From positions 11,679,229 to 11,743,228 of the forward strand of contig OX637356.1 in assembly GCA_951799405.1 (NCBI GenBank): 64,000 nt of DNA. The letters run 5' to 3'. Source of the DNA: Agapetus fuscipes. Lineage: Eukaryota > Arthropoda > Insecta > Trichoptera > Glossosomatidae. Both the position numbers and the translations under genes were made by a program. The notes beneath the pieces were generated by a model. That model worked only from the letters and a program-made list of their open reading frames with translations. It made no database searches and was not told the origin of the DNA. Positions 55,939-64,000 of the stretch are shown piece by piece (within the stretch, counting starts at the first letter, position 1; each line of letters begins with the position of its first letter).

Positions 55939-56839
55939 AGGCGGTACGCAGTGGCATACTTTTACCCACCTTGATGTATGGAAGCGAGGCCTGGACGGTG
56001 AATGAAAGTGAAATTAGTAAAGTCCATACTGTTGAAATGGACTTTCTAAGAAGTATGATTGGGAAAAAACGGAGTGACAGGGTGAGGAATGATTTTGTAA
56101 GAGAAGAATGTGGTGCAAGAGAAAGTGTGAAAGTGAAGATTAAAAGAAGTTTTTTAAGATGGTTTGGGCATATGGAGAGAATGAATGAGGAAAGACTGAC
56201 GAAGAAAGTATATGTTGGTAGAATAGATGGATGTCGTGGTAGAGGAAGACCGAGAAAGGTATGGATGGACCAAATATCCAAAATTGCGAATGAATGGAAT
56301 ATCCAGAGTCATAATAAAAGAAGAGCCTGTATGAAAAAAATTATGACTCTGGAGGAAATGAAAGAAGTATGTAAGGACAGAAAGAAATGGCGGTTGATCT
56401 GTAATGTTGGCGGCTAGGGTTTATTAAATTGGAATTTGTTTTTATTTGTAAATGGATATTTTGTATTTGGATTTGGACAGAAAAAAGTGGAGGCGCATCT
56501 GCGGAGGTACCGGCCACCCCTAGTGGAACGGCGGCAGGATACAGTAACAGTAACAGGATATTATTATTTAGTGATGTATAAAATGTAATTTGTCGTGTGT
56601 GTGTGTTCCTTGACTTATAGGTTGGTATGCGGCTGACCACCCATGCTGTAAAAATGGTTCACTTTGCCAATATGTTGACGGCAAGAGTTGCAGGGTGTAT
56701 GTCCATTTGAGATTTGGTTTTTATGTTGTAGGTTCACATGAGGCATGTGCAACCGCGAACTTGTACGTGTCTGGTTGTGAGAATGCATGTAATGTGAATC
56801 TCCAATGTAACATATCTTTGCAACTTAGATTAGATTAGA
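55939..56839 (+). mobile_element. LINE-A, 5'-truncated copy with RT C-terminus, 3' UTR and tail
   Basis: The best copy. The frame from 55941 reads AVRSGILLPTLMYGSEAWTV, ERMNEERLTKKVYVGRIDGC, RGRGRPRKVWMDQI and KKWRLICNVGG, stopping at 56417: the conserved C-terminal end of a non-LTR reverse-transcriptase protein (RTE-like by the YGSE-W, FGHMERM and RGRGRPRK motifs; clade is inference). GGCGGCTAGGG, the UTR and the abundant tail with TTAGATTAGAT follow. Both sides carry TTTATTTTATT (55928-55938, 56840-56850). The RT catalytic domain is missing, so the copy is dead. Confidence 0.92.
56473..56557 (+). repeat. LINE-B tail nested in the LINE-A 3' UTR
   Basis: GGACAGAAAAAAGTGGAGGC, CCACCCCTAGTGGAACGGCG and ACAGTAACAGTAACAG interrupt the UTR that is continuous (TTTGGATATTATTATTTAG) at 12530 and 49900. 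Confidence 0.85.
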
Positions 56840-57039
56840 TTTATTTTATTCACTATCAGAATGTTAACAGAATACAACAAATATTTATAATCAATGTTTA
56901 CACAATCCTGTAGCTCTCAAACCGGGCAAGCGATCTCTCTTTTTTTCTGTCTATCATCTTTTGTTTTTTTAGCAAAATTCCAAAATTCCCAATATTCTTT
57001 TTTTCCCCCTACATGCCTATTAAGTCCTTCGTTACAACC

Positions 57040-57470
57040 ATTTGATTCTAAGATGACCCTTCAATGAAAATGTATTATGAATCACATTCTATGTACACAA
57101 TCTGAGCTAATAAAACAACGTAAAACACGATAATGTGAGAGTTGTTTTAAATATTTTCAAAATAATTTTTCAGTTTTCATAAGACACATCGGTACAGTAT
57201 ACATTCAAACATTGCTCATGTGAAATTGCCTCTAATAGACATAACGTCCTCAGTGCTTGTATGTCTTATGTCCAAGAGAAGTAATTTCACATAAGCCATG
57301 TTTGTATGTTCACTGGATCAATGAGTCTTATGAATGGTAGAAATTGTTTTTGAAAATATTAAAAACAACTCATGTTTTATTTTATTTTCTGATCTCAGAT
57401 TGTGTAGAATGTGATTCGTAAAATAATTTCTTTTAAAGGTCATCTTTGACTCAAATGATAGATAAGTCAA
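57040..57470. mobile_element. Fold-back element, family F1
   Basis: About 200-bp imperfect arms: CATTTGATTCTAAGATGACC with GTCATCTTTGACTCAAATG, and GAATCACATTCTATGTACAC with TTGTGTAGAATGTGATTC. Half-elements occur at 14545, 24170, 29100 and 41700. Confidence 0.82.
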
Positions 57471-57814
57471 ACAAACATTTTGGGGACTAACACTTCTAGA
57501 TTTCTGAGAAATGGACTTACAAGTAAACTTGCAGTTATAAATTATAAAGCAGAAATACACTTTATATCATCTGTGTAATTCACAATCATTAGTGGTGGGG
57601 AAACTGCATAATTTTGTGCATAGATCAAGTCCGTAGTTGCAGCTCTGTAATGCGTAAGTGCATGCATACGTGTGTAATCTAACGGGCAATGATCCCAACT
57701 GCCAACAGTGTTTCCTATGTCCGATAGGGAAAGATACTCGTAATGTCGAGTGTAAACTTAAAAACACATCAACTAACTAAGCAAGTCATCGAGTATGGCA
57801 TGTTTTATTTGATA

Positions 57815-57915
57815 CTGTAACTGTAACTCTGTCGCCATTTCGCTAGGGGTGACCAGAGCCTCTACAGAGCTGCCTCCATTTCTTCCTATCCTTACATAAC
57901 TCTTTAACATGTTTT
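57815..57915 (-). repeat. LINE-B tail
   Basis: TACTGTAACTGTAACTCTGT, TTTCGCTAGGGGTGACCAGA and CTATCCTTACATAACTC. Confidence 0.82.
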
Positions 57916-57944
57916 GAAAAGATGATAACTTTTTAACCTTTCAT

Positions 57945-58415
57945 CTATAATTTAAGTGGCAAAGAGATATTGACATTCAAGGCTTATTCATAAAGCACAC
58001 CCAGAAGCCGACACGTGTAAGTTCACGCTGACGGGTCCGTAGTCTAATCGTAACGCTTCGGACTCATAAATCGAAGGTTTTGGGTTCGAATCCAGGTAGA
58101 GCACAAAAAATATACCATTTACATTTTCAAATATGCTCTACGCTGGGTCGAAAAATTCATATACCTTTACCAAATGTGGTCTTGCTTGAAAATTAGCGCT
58201 TTCTATAGCGCCACACACAACAGCGCTAATCAAATAAACCACCCTAATATTATTATTACACGTGCTGTGTGTGCACTTACAAAAAAAACAAACCTCACAT
58301 GAACATACACCTTATAACTTCTACCATTCTCCCTTCAAACTGAGGGGCGTAGGCAAAAGTGAGCCTAGTTGTTACAGTTGGTTGGCCTCATACTCAACCT
58401 ATTAGTCAAGAAATC
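57945..58415 (-). repeat. LINE-A 3' tail split by SINE-2
   Basis: 57945-58032 ends GTTCACGCTGAC and the copy resumes at 58259 with ACGTGCTGTGTGTGCACTTA, reaching CAACCTATTAGTCAAGAAAT. Confidence 0.87.
58033..58258 (+). repeat. SINE-2, short-tail form, inserted in LINE-A
   Basis: GGGTCCGTAGTCTAATCGTA head, GGGTTCGAATCCAGG B box, ACAGCGCTAATCAAATAAAC and an ATATTATTATTA end. Confidence 0.9.
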
Positions 58416-58563
58416 GAAAGTTAAACAAAATATCGAAAGTATGTACCTGAACCTAAAAAATCTTTCACCAACGAAGCTACGCAACTAAGCTACACATATG
58501 TTTAGGCTCGTTTTCCATGAAGGAGAAACTCAAGAAACTTCTGTAATAATGAAAACTTCTTAC

Positions 58564-58663
58564 CTCGGATGAACTTCTAGTTTCAGGACTTCTCCGCCAA
58601 CTTTAAGGTTTTCAGGAATCCTCACGAATCTCAGATACTCTCCGGGTGGATAAAACTGGCAAC
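58564..58663 (-). CDS. Cad89D: Cadherin exon 1 of window: start of EC1
   Basis: Minus-strand exon between a TTTCAG acceptor and a GTAAGA donor; phase 1 in, phase 2 out. It encodes GCQFYPPGEYLRFVRIPENL and then KVGGEVLKLEVHPR: the mature N-terminus and first strands of EC1. The cysteine at residue 2 is the likely partner of the cysteine in exon 2. Because it enters in phase 1, at least one earlier coding exon (start codon, signal peptide) must lie beyond 58663. I could not identify it. Confidence 0.9.
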
Positions 58664-59282
58664 CTGAAATGTGTAAAACAACATTAATTAGTGACATAGA
58701 AGGAGGCCTAATTAAGTAACAGAATATATTATATAATCTCAGTTGCAAAAACATATCGATGGTTAAAAGGCAGTAAGCGACATTTTGGTCAAAATGAGTT
58801 ATGAATGCTATCCTATTTGAAATTTTCCGCTCTTTCTAATTCGATAACTCCCATAGCTCTACGATAATTTTTGTGTTGTTTATGCCCAAAAACCAACTGC
58901 GTTTTCAAAGTATGGTTTTGGTGTAACCGACAAGAGTTTGGTCTTTTTTGTCCTAAAGGCGCTTGTGACATAAAAAAACATCGTAAAAACACATTAATAG
59001 GAATGCCAATAAATGCCTTAATTTTTTTTAATTTTAGAGCTGTTTTAATTTTAATGATATGATAAAAAACAAAAAAGTTATTCCATTTTTCTGCAATCTA
59101 AAACTTGAAACTGCTCTCTTGAACAATTTAGTTTATGTCGCTTATGCCTTACTGTCTTTTTACCGTCGATATTAACATTTAAGATTCATATTGAATAAAA
59201 CTTTAATGTTATATTTGTATGATTTGTGTATTGACACTGAAAATTCATACTGATTTATTTTTTATATCTTAAAAAAAAGTTC

Positions 59283-59366
59283 TGATAAAACACTGTTTCT
59301 TTTCACAAGAGATCAATTTATTTTAATTAATATTACAAACGTTTTCGATCTTGTCGATCATCTTCA
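59283..59366 (-). repeat. AACGTTTTCGATC repeat fragment, family M4-related
   Basis: AAACACTGTTTCTTTTCACA, ATTACAAACGTTTTCGATCT and TGTCGATCATCTTCAG: inverted relative of 37888-37995, abutting the fold-back at 59367. Confidence 0.7.
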
Positions 59367-59608
59367 GTACCCTTAGTACGAGTTGCAAAGCTTGAGAAAA
59401 GTAAAGTTTACGGAAAATATTAAAGAGTGGTTTTCCCCAAAATCTGCCGTTTTTGTTTGTTTAAACTTGATTTTTTTCATCGCTGTAACTCTTTTGCTAC
59501 GACCATGAAGTGTAAGAAACAAAAATGACAGATTTTTGGAGAAATCCCAATTTAATACTTTCCGTAAACTTTACATTACTCAAGTTTTGCAACTCGTACT
59601 AAGGGTAC
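59367..59608. mobile_element. Fold-back MITE, family M5
   Basis: GTACCCTTAGTACGAGTTGC at left and GCAACTCGTACTAAGGGTAC at right pair perfectly over 20 bp and further inside (AAGTTTACGGAAA/TTTCCGTAAACTT). Interior TGAAGTGTAAGAAACAAAAA is shared with 61732-62607. Confidence 0.93.
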
Positions 59609-59862
59609 AGGTAAGAACTTTAATGGTTTGTGCATTGACATTGTGAATATTAATTTTGAATTATTAATGTAAAAATTATACACAAAGTGTTTTTGTTAAA
59701 AATACTTTTTAACATAAGTCCATAATATCATAGATTATTCCAGAACCGCAGAAGGTAGCCACATTATGTACTTACATGTTTGTTATTTTAAAATAATTCG
59801 TTGAAAATGGTCAAACTTTCATATCAGCATTGGCATACTAATGATTGTCAATAAAGAACAAA

Positions 59863-60029
59863 TTTGCTGACAATGTAGGTCAATACACTGTGGCCCAATG
59901 CATAGAAATTTCTGGATTTATAATTATTAATCAGCTTTGATATATTAATGATTGAATTTGCTGACAAAGTAGGTCAATACACTGTATTTGTTGCCCAATG
60001 CATAGAAATTTCTGGATTTATAATCTTTA
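59863..60029 (+). repeat. Direct duplication of about 70 bp
   Basis: TTTGCTGACAATGTAGGTCA to TCTGGATTTATAAT occurs at 59863-59932 and again at 59957-60029, the second with an extra TATTTGTT. Confidence 0.9.
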
Positions 60030-60284
60030 TAAGGAAAAAGTATGTACAACTTTGTAATATAAAAGGAGTAATGAATGACTCAATAAATCAGTAGCAGCTG
60101 ACCATTGATCATCGGAGTTTTGTTCCCTTGAATCAGAGCTGGTGCTCCGGCACACAACTGGGCGAGTCTCGAGTAAGCCCTAGTTGGTGTCGTCAGAATC
60201 AGTTTTTCTTCACGACTTGAAAGCGCTCAAGGAAATAAATCAACTCGTGAAGAAAAATAGTGTTTTATTTATACATTATTAGTT

Positions 60285-60893
60285 CATAATCAATGTATTC
60301 CCACAAGCAGACACGTAGGTAGAGTTTAAGCTTACACATACCGCATGTGAGATTACAACATAAGAACCCTAGTTTCAAATAAGTTAAGCAACATTGAGCG
60401 TGGTCAATACTTGGATGGGTGACCGCTCAGGTACACCGCGTGTCGTTGGCATCTCGGACCGGTTCGTAGTCCTTAGTGGCAACACTTCGGACTCGTAAAT
60501 GGAAGGTTGTGGATTCGGATCCCGGCGGAGCACACAAAAATACCATTAATATTTCGAATCTGCTCTTCGCTGGGTTGAAGAATTCATAAGCCTTTACCAA
60601 TGACCGGTCACCAAGGGTCCATCCAGCCTTACAGCTACTGGATCTTGCTTGAGTATTGGCGCTTTGTAGCGACGACCAAGCTCGTACACCTCTGCGGCAC
60701 TACAACAAGTGTCATGGACCCCTAGAGTCTTCAGAATCTAGGGAGTCTCCCGCACAGGATTTTCTTAAAAAAAAAAAAAAATGAACATAAGCTCTGCAAC
60801 TCTTGCCAATCTTCCTTGAAACATGGGCGACATTTGCAAGGTGAATCATTTTTTACAGTAAAGGTGGTTAGCCTCATATTAACTTAAAAAGCG
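60285..60893 (-). repeat. LINE-A 3' tail split by a 5S/tRNA chimeric SINE
   Basis: Left part ends AGTTTCAAAT at 60380; right part resumes at ATGAACATAAGCTCTGCAAC (60781) and ends near TATTAACTTAAAAAG. The uninterrupted family reads CTCAAATGAACATAAG here. Confidence 0.9.
60383..60781 (+). mobile_element. Chimeric SINE: 5S rRNA-derived head plus SINE-2
   Basis: 60383-60450 is the 3' half of 5S rRNA (GTTAAGCAACATTGAGCG, ACTTGGATGGGTGACCGC, CGCGTGTCGTTGGC), which includes the gene-internal Pol III control region. A SINE-2 follows within 10 bp: GGTTCGTAGTCCTTAGTGGC head, long tail CTCTGCGGCACTACAACAAG and poly-A. Its clean insertion in a LINE-A copy shows head and body were inserted together. Confidence 0.85.
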
Positions 60894-61731
60894 GCAAGCT
60901 ATTTAATACACATAATAAGAAAACACCGGAAATCATTTCATCATCATATCCATATAATTCCATATTTCGTAAAAGAAAACTAATCATTTAAAACAAACAA
61001 AAATAATGATCACCAAAAATCAGTTGATTTATTACTTAAATGTGTTACTTGAGAGAGTATTTAGCAGGTCAAGTAACTAATATTTTTTAGTAATGGAGTA
61101 ACAAGATATTACGAAAAAATTGTTGTATTTTTTGTTGTTGTTTGGCAATAATTTAGCCCGTAACGGCTTGTAACGATGATCGAAAATTTTCTTTATCAAA
61201 TAAGGCATTTAGCCATTAAAGATTTCAATGGGTAAAACAGTCGAGTAAAATAATTTAAAGACCTCTAATGAATAATATTGACAGAAAACGTAATCCTATT
61301 TTATTTATTAATTTTTATGTTTTTTCAAGCTTGGTTATCGATCATTTGTGATTATTATTTTCTTTATATTGTTATGTTACAAACTGCGGTTTATTTATTT
61401 CACACAATTCATATTATCACTTTCGGTTCAGAGTTACATTTGCACAGTGTAGTTCAACGGCTGAGATATTTCTGAAGCTACATGGAATTTTGGTCCTTAA
61501 TTGATACGAAAAACAAAGATCATTCTCGAAACATGCAGAATCGCTGTCTTGCTAGATTTTACCAGAACATTCGATTCAACCAATCTCGAGCAAATACAAA
61601 CAAATATCATGTACAATGTACAGACTATCTACCTAAGCGTCTACTCACTTCCAGAGAGACTTTTTATTACACTAACACAACTACACAACCACACAACATC
61701 CTGCATATTCGTAACAGTATATGTATATCAT

Positions 61732-62607
61732 TGGCGAAGGGTGCCATACAAGCCGATTCCCATCGGTTTCCCGTTTAAGGCGTGTTATAAAGCTAAATCT
61801 GCCATTTTTGTTTCTTACGCTTTATGGTCTTAGCAAAATAGTTACAGTAATTAAAAAAATCAAGCATGTTTATTAATTTTTTATCTTAGTTATAAAGCTT
61901 AAACAAAATATATAACTTAAGAATTGCCACCACAAAAAAATATTTAAGAAAACGCGTTTTTTTTTACATTATACATATTTTTTACATTTTTTAGGTTCAA
62001 TACTTAACATTTTTTCAATAATGTCAATAGTTTTTGAGTAAATATGGAAAAACTGTATTCTTTGATTTAATTAAAATTTAATTCATTTAGTAGTTTCAGT
62101 TTTTCCATATTTACTCAAAAACTATTGACATTATTGAAAAAATGTTAAGTATTGAACCTAAACAATGTACAGTTCTGTAAGTAAAAATCAAAAAAAAAAA
62201 TCCAAAATACAGCACACACGAAAAAAAAGCTAAAAATGTAAAAAAACGCGTTTTTTTAAATATTTTTTTGTGGTAGCATTTCTTAAGTTATATATTTTGT
62301 TTAAGCTTTATAATTAAGATAAAAAATTATTAAACATGCTTGATTTTTTTCATTACTGTAACTATTTTGCTAAGACCATAAAGTGTAAGAAACAAAAACG
62401 GCAAATTTAGCTTTACAACACGCCTTAAAATGAGGCAAAAATTATAATAAAGTAGACCGCATGGTTTCAATAGGGGAAAAATACGTATTGTTTCTTTGGT
62501 TTTAAATGTATTTTTTTTACTTTGTGCCTATATTTTATAACTACTTTGTTACATCATTTTAAAAGGGAAGCCGATGGGAACCGGCTTGTATATGACACCC
62601 TTCGCCA
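61732..62607. mobile_element. Large fold-back element, about 876 bp (family M3-related)
   Basis: Ends TGGCGAAGGGTGCCATACAA and TTGTATATGACACCCTTCGCCA. Outer arms pair over some 240 bp (AAGCATGTTTATTAATTTTT with its complement at 62330). Inner arms 61992-62054 and 62096-62160 form a second near-perfect hairpin (AGGTTCAATACTTAACATTT). No coding frame. It shares its ends with the 220-bp element at 22416. Confidence 0.92.
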
Positions 62608-62664
62608 CTGCAATATATTGTGTCTTTTCAATGAATAATGGTTTTATTTGCATTTTACTGCATG

Positions 62665-62735
62665 CCAGGCAAAATAGGTTGGTGGATTGCATTCCTTTCC
62701 ACAAATCTATTTAAAAAAAATCTATTTAAACAAAT
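62665..62735 (+). repeat. SINE-3 tail fragment
   Basis: GCCAGGCAAAATAGGTTGGT and CATTCCTTTCCACAAATCTA, with the end repeated once. Confidence 0.85.
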
Positions 62736-62774
62736 AATTTAGTGTAGGTATTTTTTTTATTTTTTTTAAACCAA

Positions 62775-62870
62775 TCTGCTCCTGAAAATGCCTCATTAGG
62801 CGAAAATGTTCGAGCACAAAAAAGAAATAATTAAATGAATTACAACTTTGTTTCCATTTGAATTTTTTAA
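62775..62870 (+). repeat. Hammerhead-like repeat fragment
   Basis: CTCCTGAAAATGCCTCATTA, GGCGAAAATGTTCGAGC and ACTTTGTTTCCATTTG; relative of 47835. Confidence 0.6.
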
Positions 62871-62941
62871 ATAATTAATAATTTAGTGCTTCATTTTGGA
62901 AATTCCATTTTTTTGTTTGTGAGATTTTTCTAGTAAGACAT

Positions 62942-63200
62942 CTATAATCTATAATCTATAATCTAAGTTGCAAGGATATATTCATTCAGAGCTCTCAGAT
63001 GTATGCCCACAAACAAACAATTGTAGTTCGCGCTTACAAATGCTGATTGTGTACTTACAAATAAAATCCAAACCTCAAATGAACATAAGCCCTGCAACTC
63101 TTGCCGACATTCCCTGAAACAGGGGTGACATTGGCAAAGTGAACCATTTTTTACAGTATGGGTGGTCAGCCTCATACTAACCTATAAGTCAAGGAATACG
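62942..63200 (-). repeat. LINE-A 3' tail copy, subfamily B
   Basis: Three ATAATCT units at the tail, TATAAGTCAAGGAATACGAG at the start; near-identical to 3243-3493 including the AACAAACAATTGTAG region. Confidence 0.92.
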
Positions 63201-63385
63201 AGTAATAAATAACATAACAGTATAAGAAAACAACAAAACCTTAAAAATAAATCTATACAAAAAAAGTAAAAAATGTCTTATGCAAAAAATGTAGCAAGCC
63301 AATAATTTGTGCAAAAACCGCAACCGATATCGTTAACAAAATTTAGCGATGTTTTATCGACAAACATGTAAGAAAGGTATCTAAA

Positions 63386-63690
63386 CTAATCTAATCTAAG
63401 TTGCATTTTCGCAACCAGACACGTACAAGAACGCGCTTGCACATGCCGCTTGTGACCCTACAACATAAAAACAAAAACTCAAATGAACATACACCCTGCA
63501 ACTCTTGCCGTCCTTCCCTGAGACAGGGGTGATATTGGCAAAGTGAACCATTTTTACAGCATGGGTGGTCAGCCGCATACCAACCTGTAAGTAAAGAAAC
63601 ATACACGACAAATTACATTTTTTAAATCAATAAATAATGATATCTATGGACATCAAAACTAAAACAGAAAACAAATTCCAATTAAGGTAC
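63386..63690 (-). repeat. LINE-A tail with 3' UTR, internal deletion
   Basis: AACTAATCTAATCTAAGTTG, then a jump to CATTTTCGCAACCAGACACG; UTR side CACGACAAATTACATTTTTT and AACAAATTCCAATTAAGG. Confidence 0.88.
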
Positions 63691-64000
63691 CTTTAGAAAT
63701 AAGGAGACATCTTCTTAAATAGCTTTCAAATTGTGCTACACTATACTTTTAAACGTGAATATTTTTTATTGACAATATTTCATCAATTTTGAATAATTTT
63801 TCTCTAGACTCACAATGAGATTTTTTTGTTGAGGATTGTACGGCCTTCGAAATGAAAAATTTCATTCTCATCCGAGTATGGCGTACAATTGTTTTTAATC
63901 TAATAGCTGTCTGTTTTTATTCGATATTGTTTGGTACTCCATTACATTTTGAATGCGTTCTCAGGCTAAAATTTGGTTATTTTCAACGCGTATGGGTTCC

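Larger units (their letters stand above)
51006..58563 (-). other. Intron 1
   Basis: About 7.6 kb with hammerhead-like fragments (51167, 53531), SINE-1 copies, LINE-A copies and fold-backs listed separately. Regions 51270-52250, 53660-54180, 54890-55900 and 57480-57810 show no convincing gene. Confidence 0.7.
4810..58663 (-). other. Cad89D: Cadherin-89D-like protocadherin gene, internal part (14 exons)
   Basis: Fourteen minus-strand exons join in consistent phase into about 1569 codons with no stop. The product is a cell-surface calcium-dependent adhesion protein made of tandem extracellular cadherin (EC) repeats. Seen directly: repeated DxNDN-xPxF linkers (VNDHSPRF, LNDNLPEF, ANDNNPVF, NDNAPIF, ENDNSPVF, VNDHAPVF, VNDNAPKF, VNDNSPRF) and DRE/LDRE motifs. 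EC1 holds two cysteines (GCQFYPPG and FRLGCDF) spaced like the EC1 disulphide of PCDH15, and the EC2 linker DDLGPKF resembles the PCDH15 DDLGPMF. This places it in the PCDH15/Cad99C/Cad89D class. At least 12 full repeats plus a 13th, with no membrane segment yet, exceed the 11 of Cad99C and fit the longer Cad89D. The orthologue name is inference. Signal peptide and membrane/cytoplasmic exons lie outside the recognised exons. Confidence 0.8.
58664..64000 (-). other. Upstream intron or 5' flank of the cadherin gene
   Basis: Must contain or precede the signal-peptide exon, which I could not find. Dominated by fold-backs (59367, 61732), a split LINE-A with 5S/tRNA SINE (60285), LINE-A tails (62942, 63386) and AT-rich DNA. 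A stretch at 60070-60260 (CAGTAGCAGCTGACCATTGA, TCGTCAGAATCAG) is not recognised. Confidence 0.65.

Noticed and set aside
60383..60450. Functional 5S rRNA gene
   Set aside because: Only the 3' half is present and it is fused to a SINE; no 5' half and no T-run terminator directly after it.
61482..61833. Overlapping 98- and 110-residue frames
   Set aside because: They run into the left arm of the large palindrome and show no domain.

Overview
The window is AT-rich animal nuclear DNA. One protein-coding gene, on the minus strand, runs through almost all of it and is broken up by long, repeat-filled introns. The protein belongs to an insect cadherin class. Introns of up to about 18 kb, several tRNA-derived SINE families, hundreds of bases of non-LTR retrotransposon tails and many fold-back elements fit an insect (arthropod) genome. 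I cannot fix the order from the sequence.

The gene is a long protocadherin of the PCDH15/Cad99C/Cad89D class, most likely the Cadherin-89D orthologue. I found 14 consecutive internal coding exons (58663 down to 4810). Every one is bounded by AG and GT on the minus strand, and every splice phase agrees with its neighbours, so the exons join into one open reading frame of about 1569 residues. They encode EC1 with two cysteines placed as in PCDH15 EC1, then twelve or so further cadherin repeats. The start codon with the signal peptide (beyond 58663) and the transmembrane and cytoplasmic part (before 4810) are not seen. More than 11 repeats without reaching a membrane segment argues against Cad99C itself.

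Introns and flanks are a graveyard of mobile DNA. The most abundant repeat (about 38 copies, roughly 250 bp, ending in TTAGATT or TTATAGAT simple repeats) looks at first like a SINE. The copy at 55939-56839 shows it is the 3' UTR end of a non-LTR retrotransposon whose reverse-transcriptase C-terminus is still attached, with an 11-bp target duplication. Three tRNA-derived SINE families are scattered between these tails: SINE-1 (tail with GCGTTATCCCC), SINE-2 (head GGTCCGTAG) and SINE-3 (head around ATGGCCG). There are two instances of a fused SINE-2/SINE-1 dimer and one SINE-2 with a 5S rRNA-derived head. Fold-back/MITE families lie at 3069, 15736, 19113, 22416, 39952, 43147, 54542, 57040, 59367 and 61732. 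Hammerhead-like motifs resembling those of Penelope-like elements lie at 41867 and 53569, and a hAT-like MITE lies at 32949. Nested insertions give a relative chronology.

Region by region: 1-4809 is intron or downstream gene space with repeats. 4810-9017 holds exons 14, 13 and 12 (EC7 to EC13). 9018-22232 holds exons 11 to 5 (EC3 to EC6) with repeat-bearing introns. 24854-25384 holds exon 4 and three tandem decayed copies of its 3' part. 25385-43663 is one 18-kb intron. 43664-58663 holds exons 3, 2 and 1 (EC1 and start of EC2). 58664-64000 is upstream intron dominated by a long palindrome. No second protein-coding host gene and no functional RNA gene could be supported.
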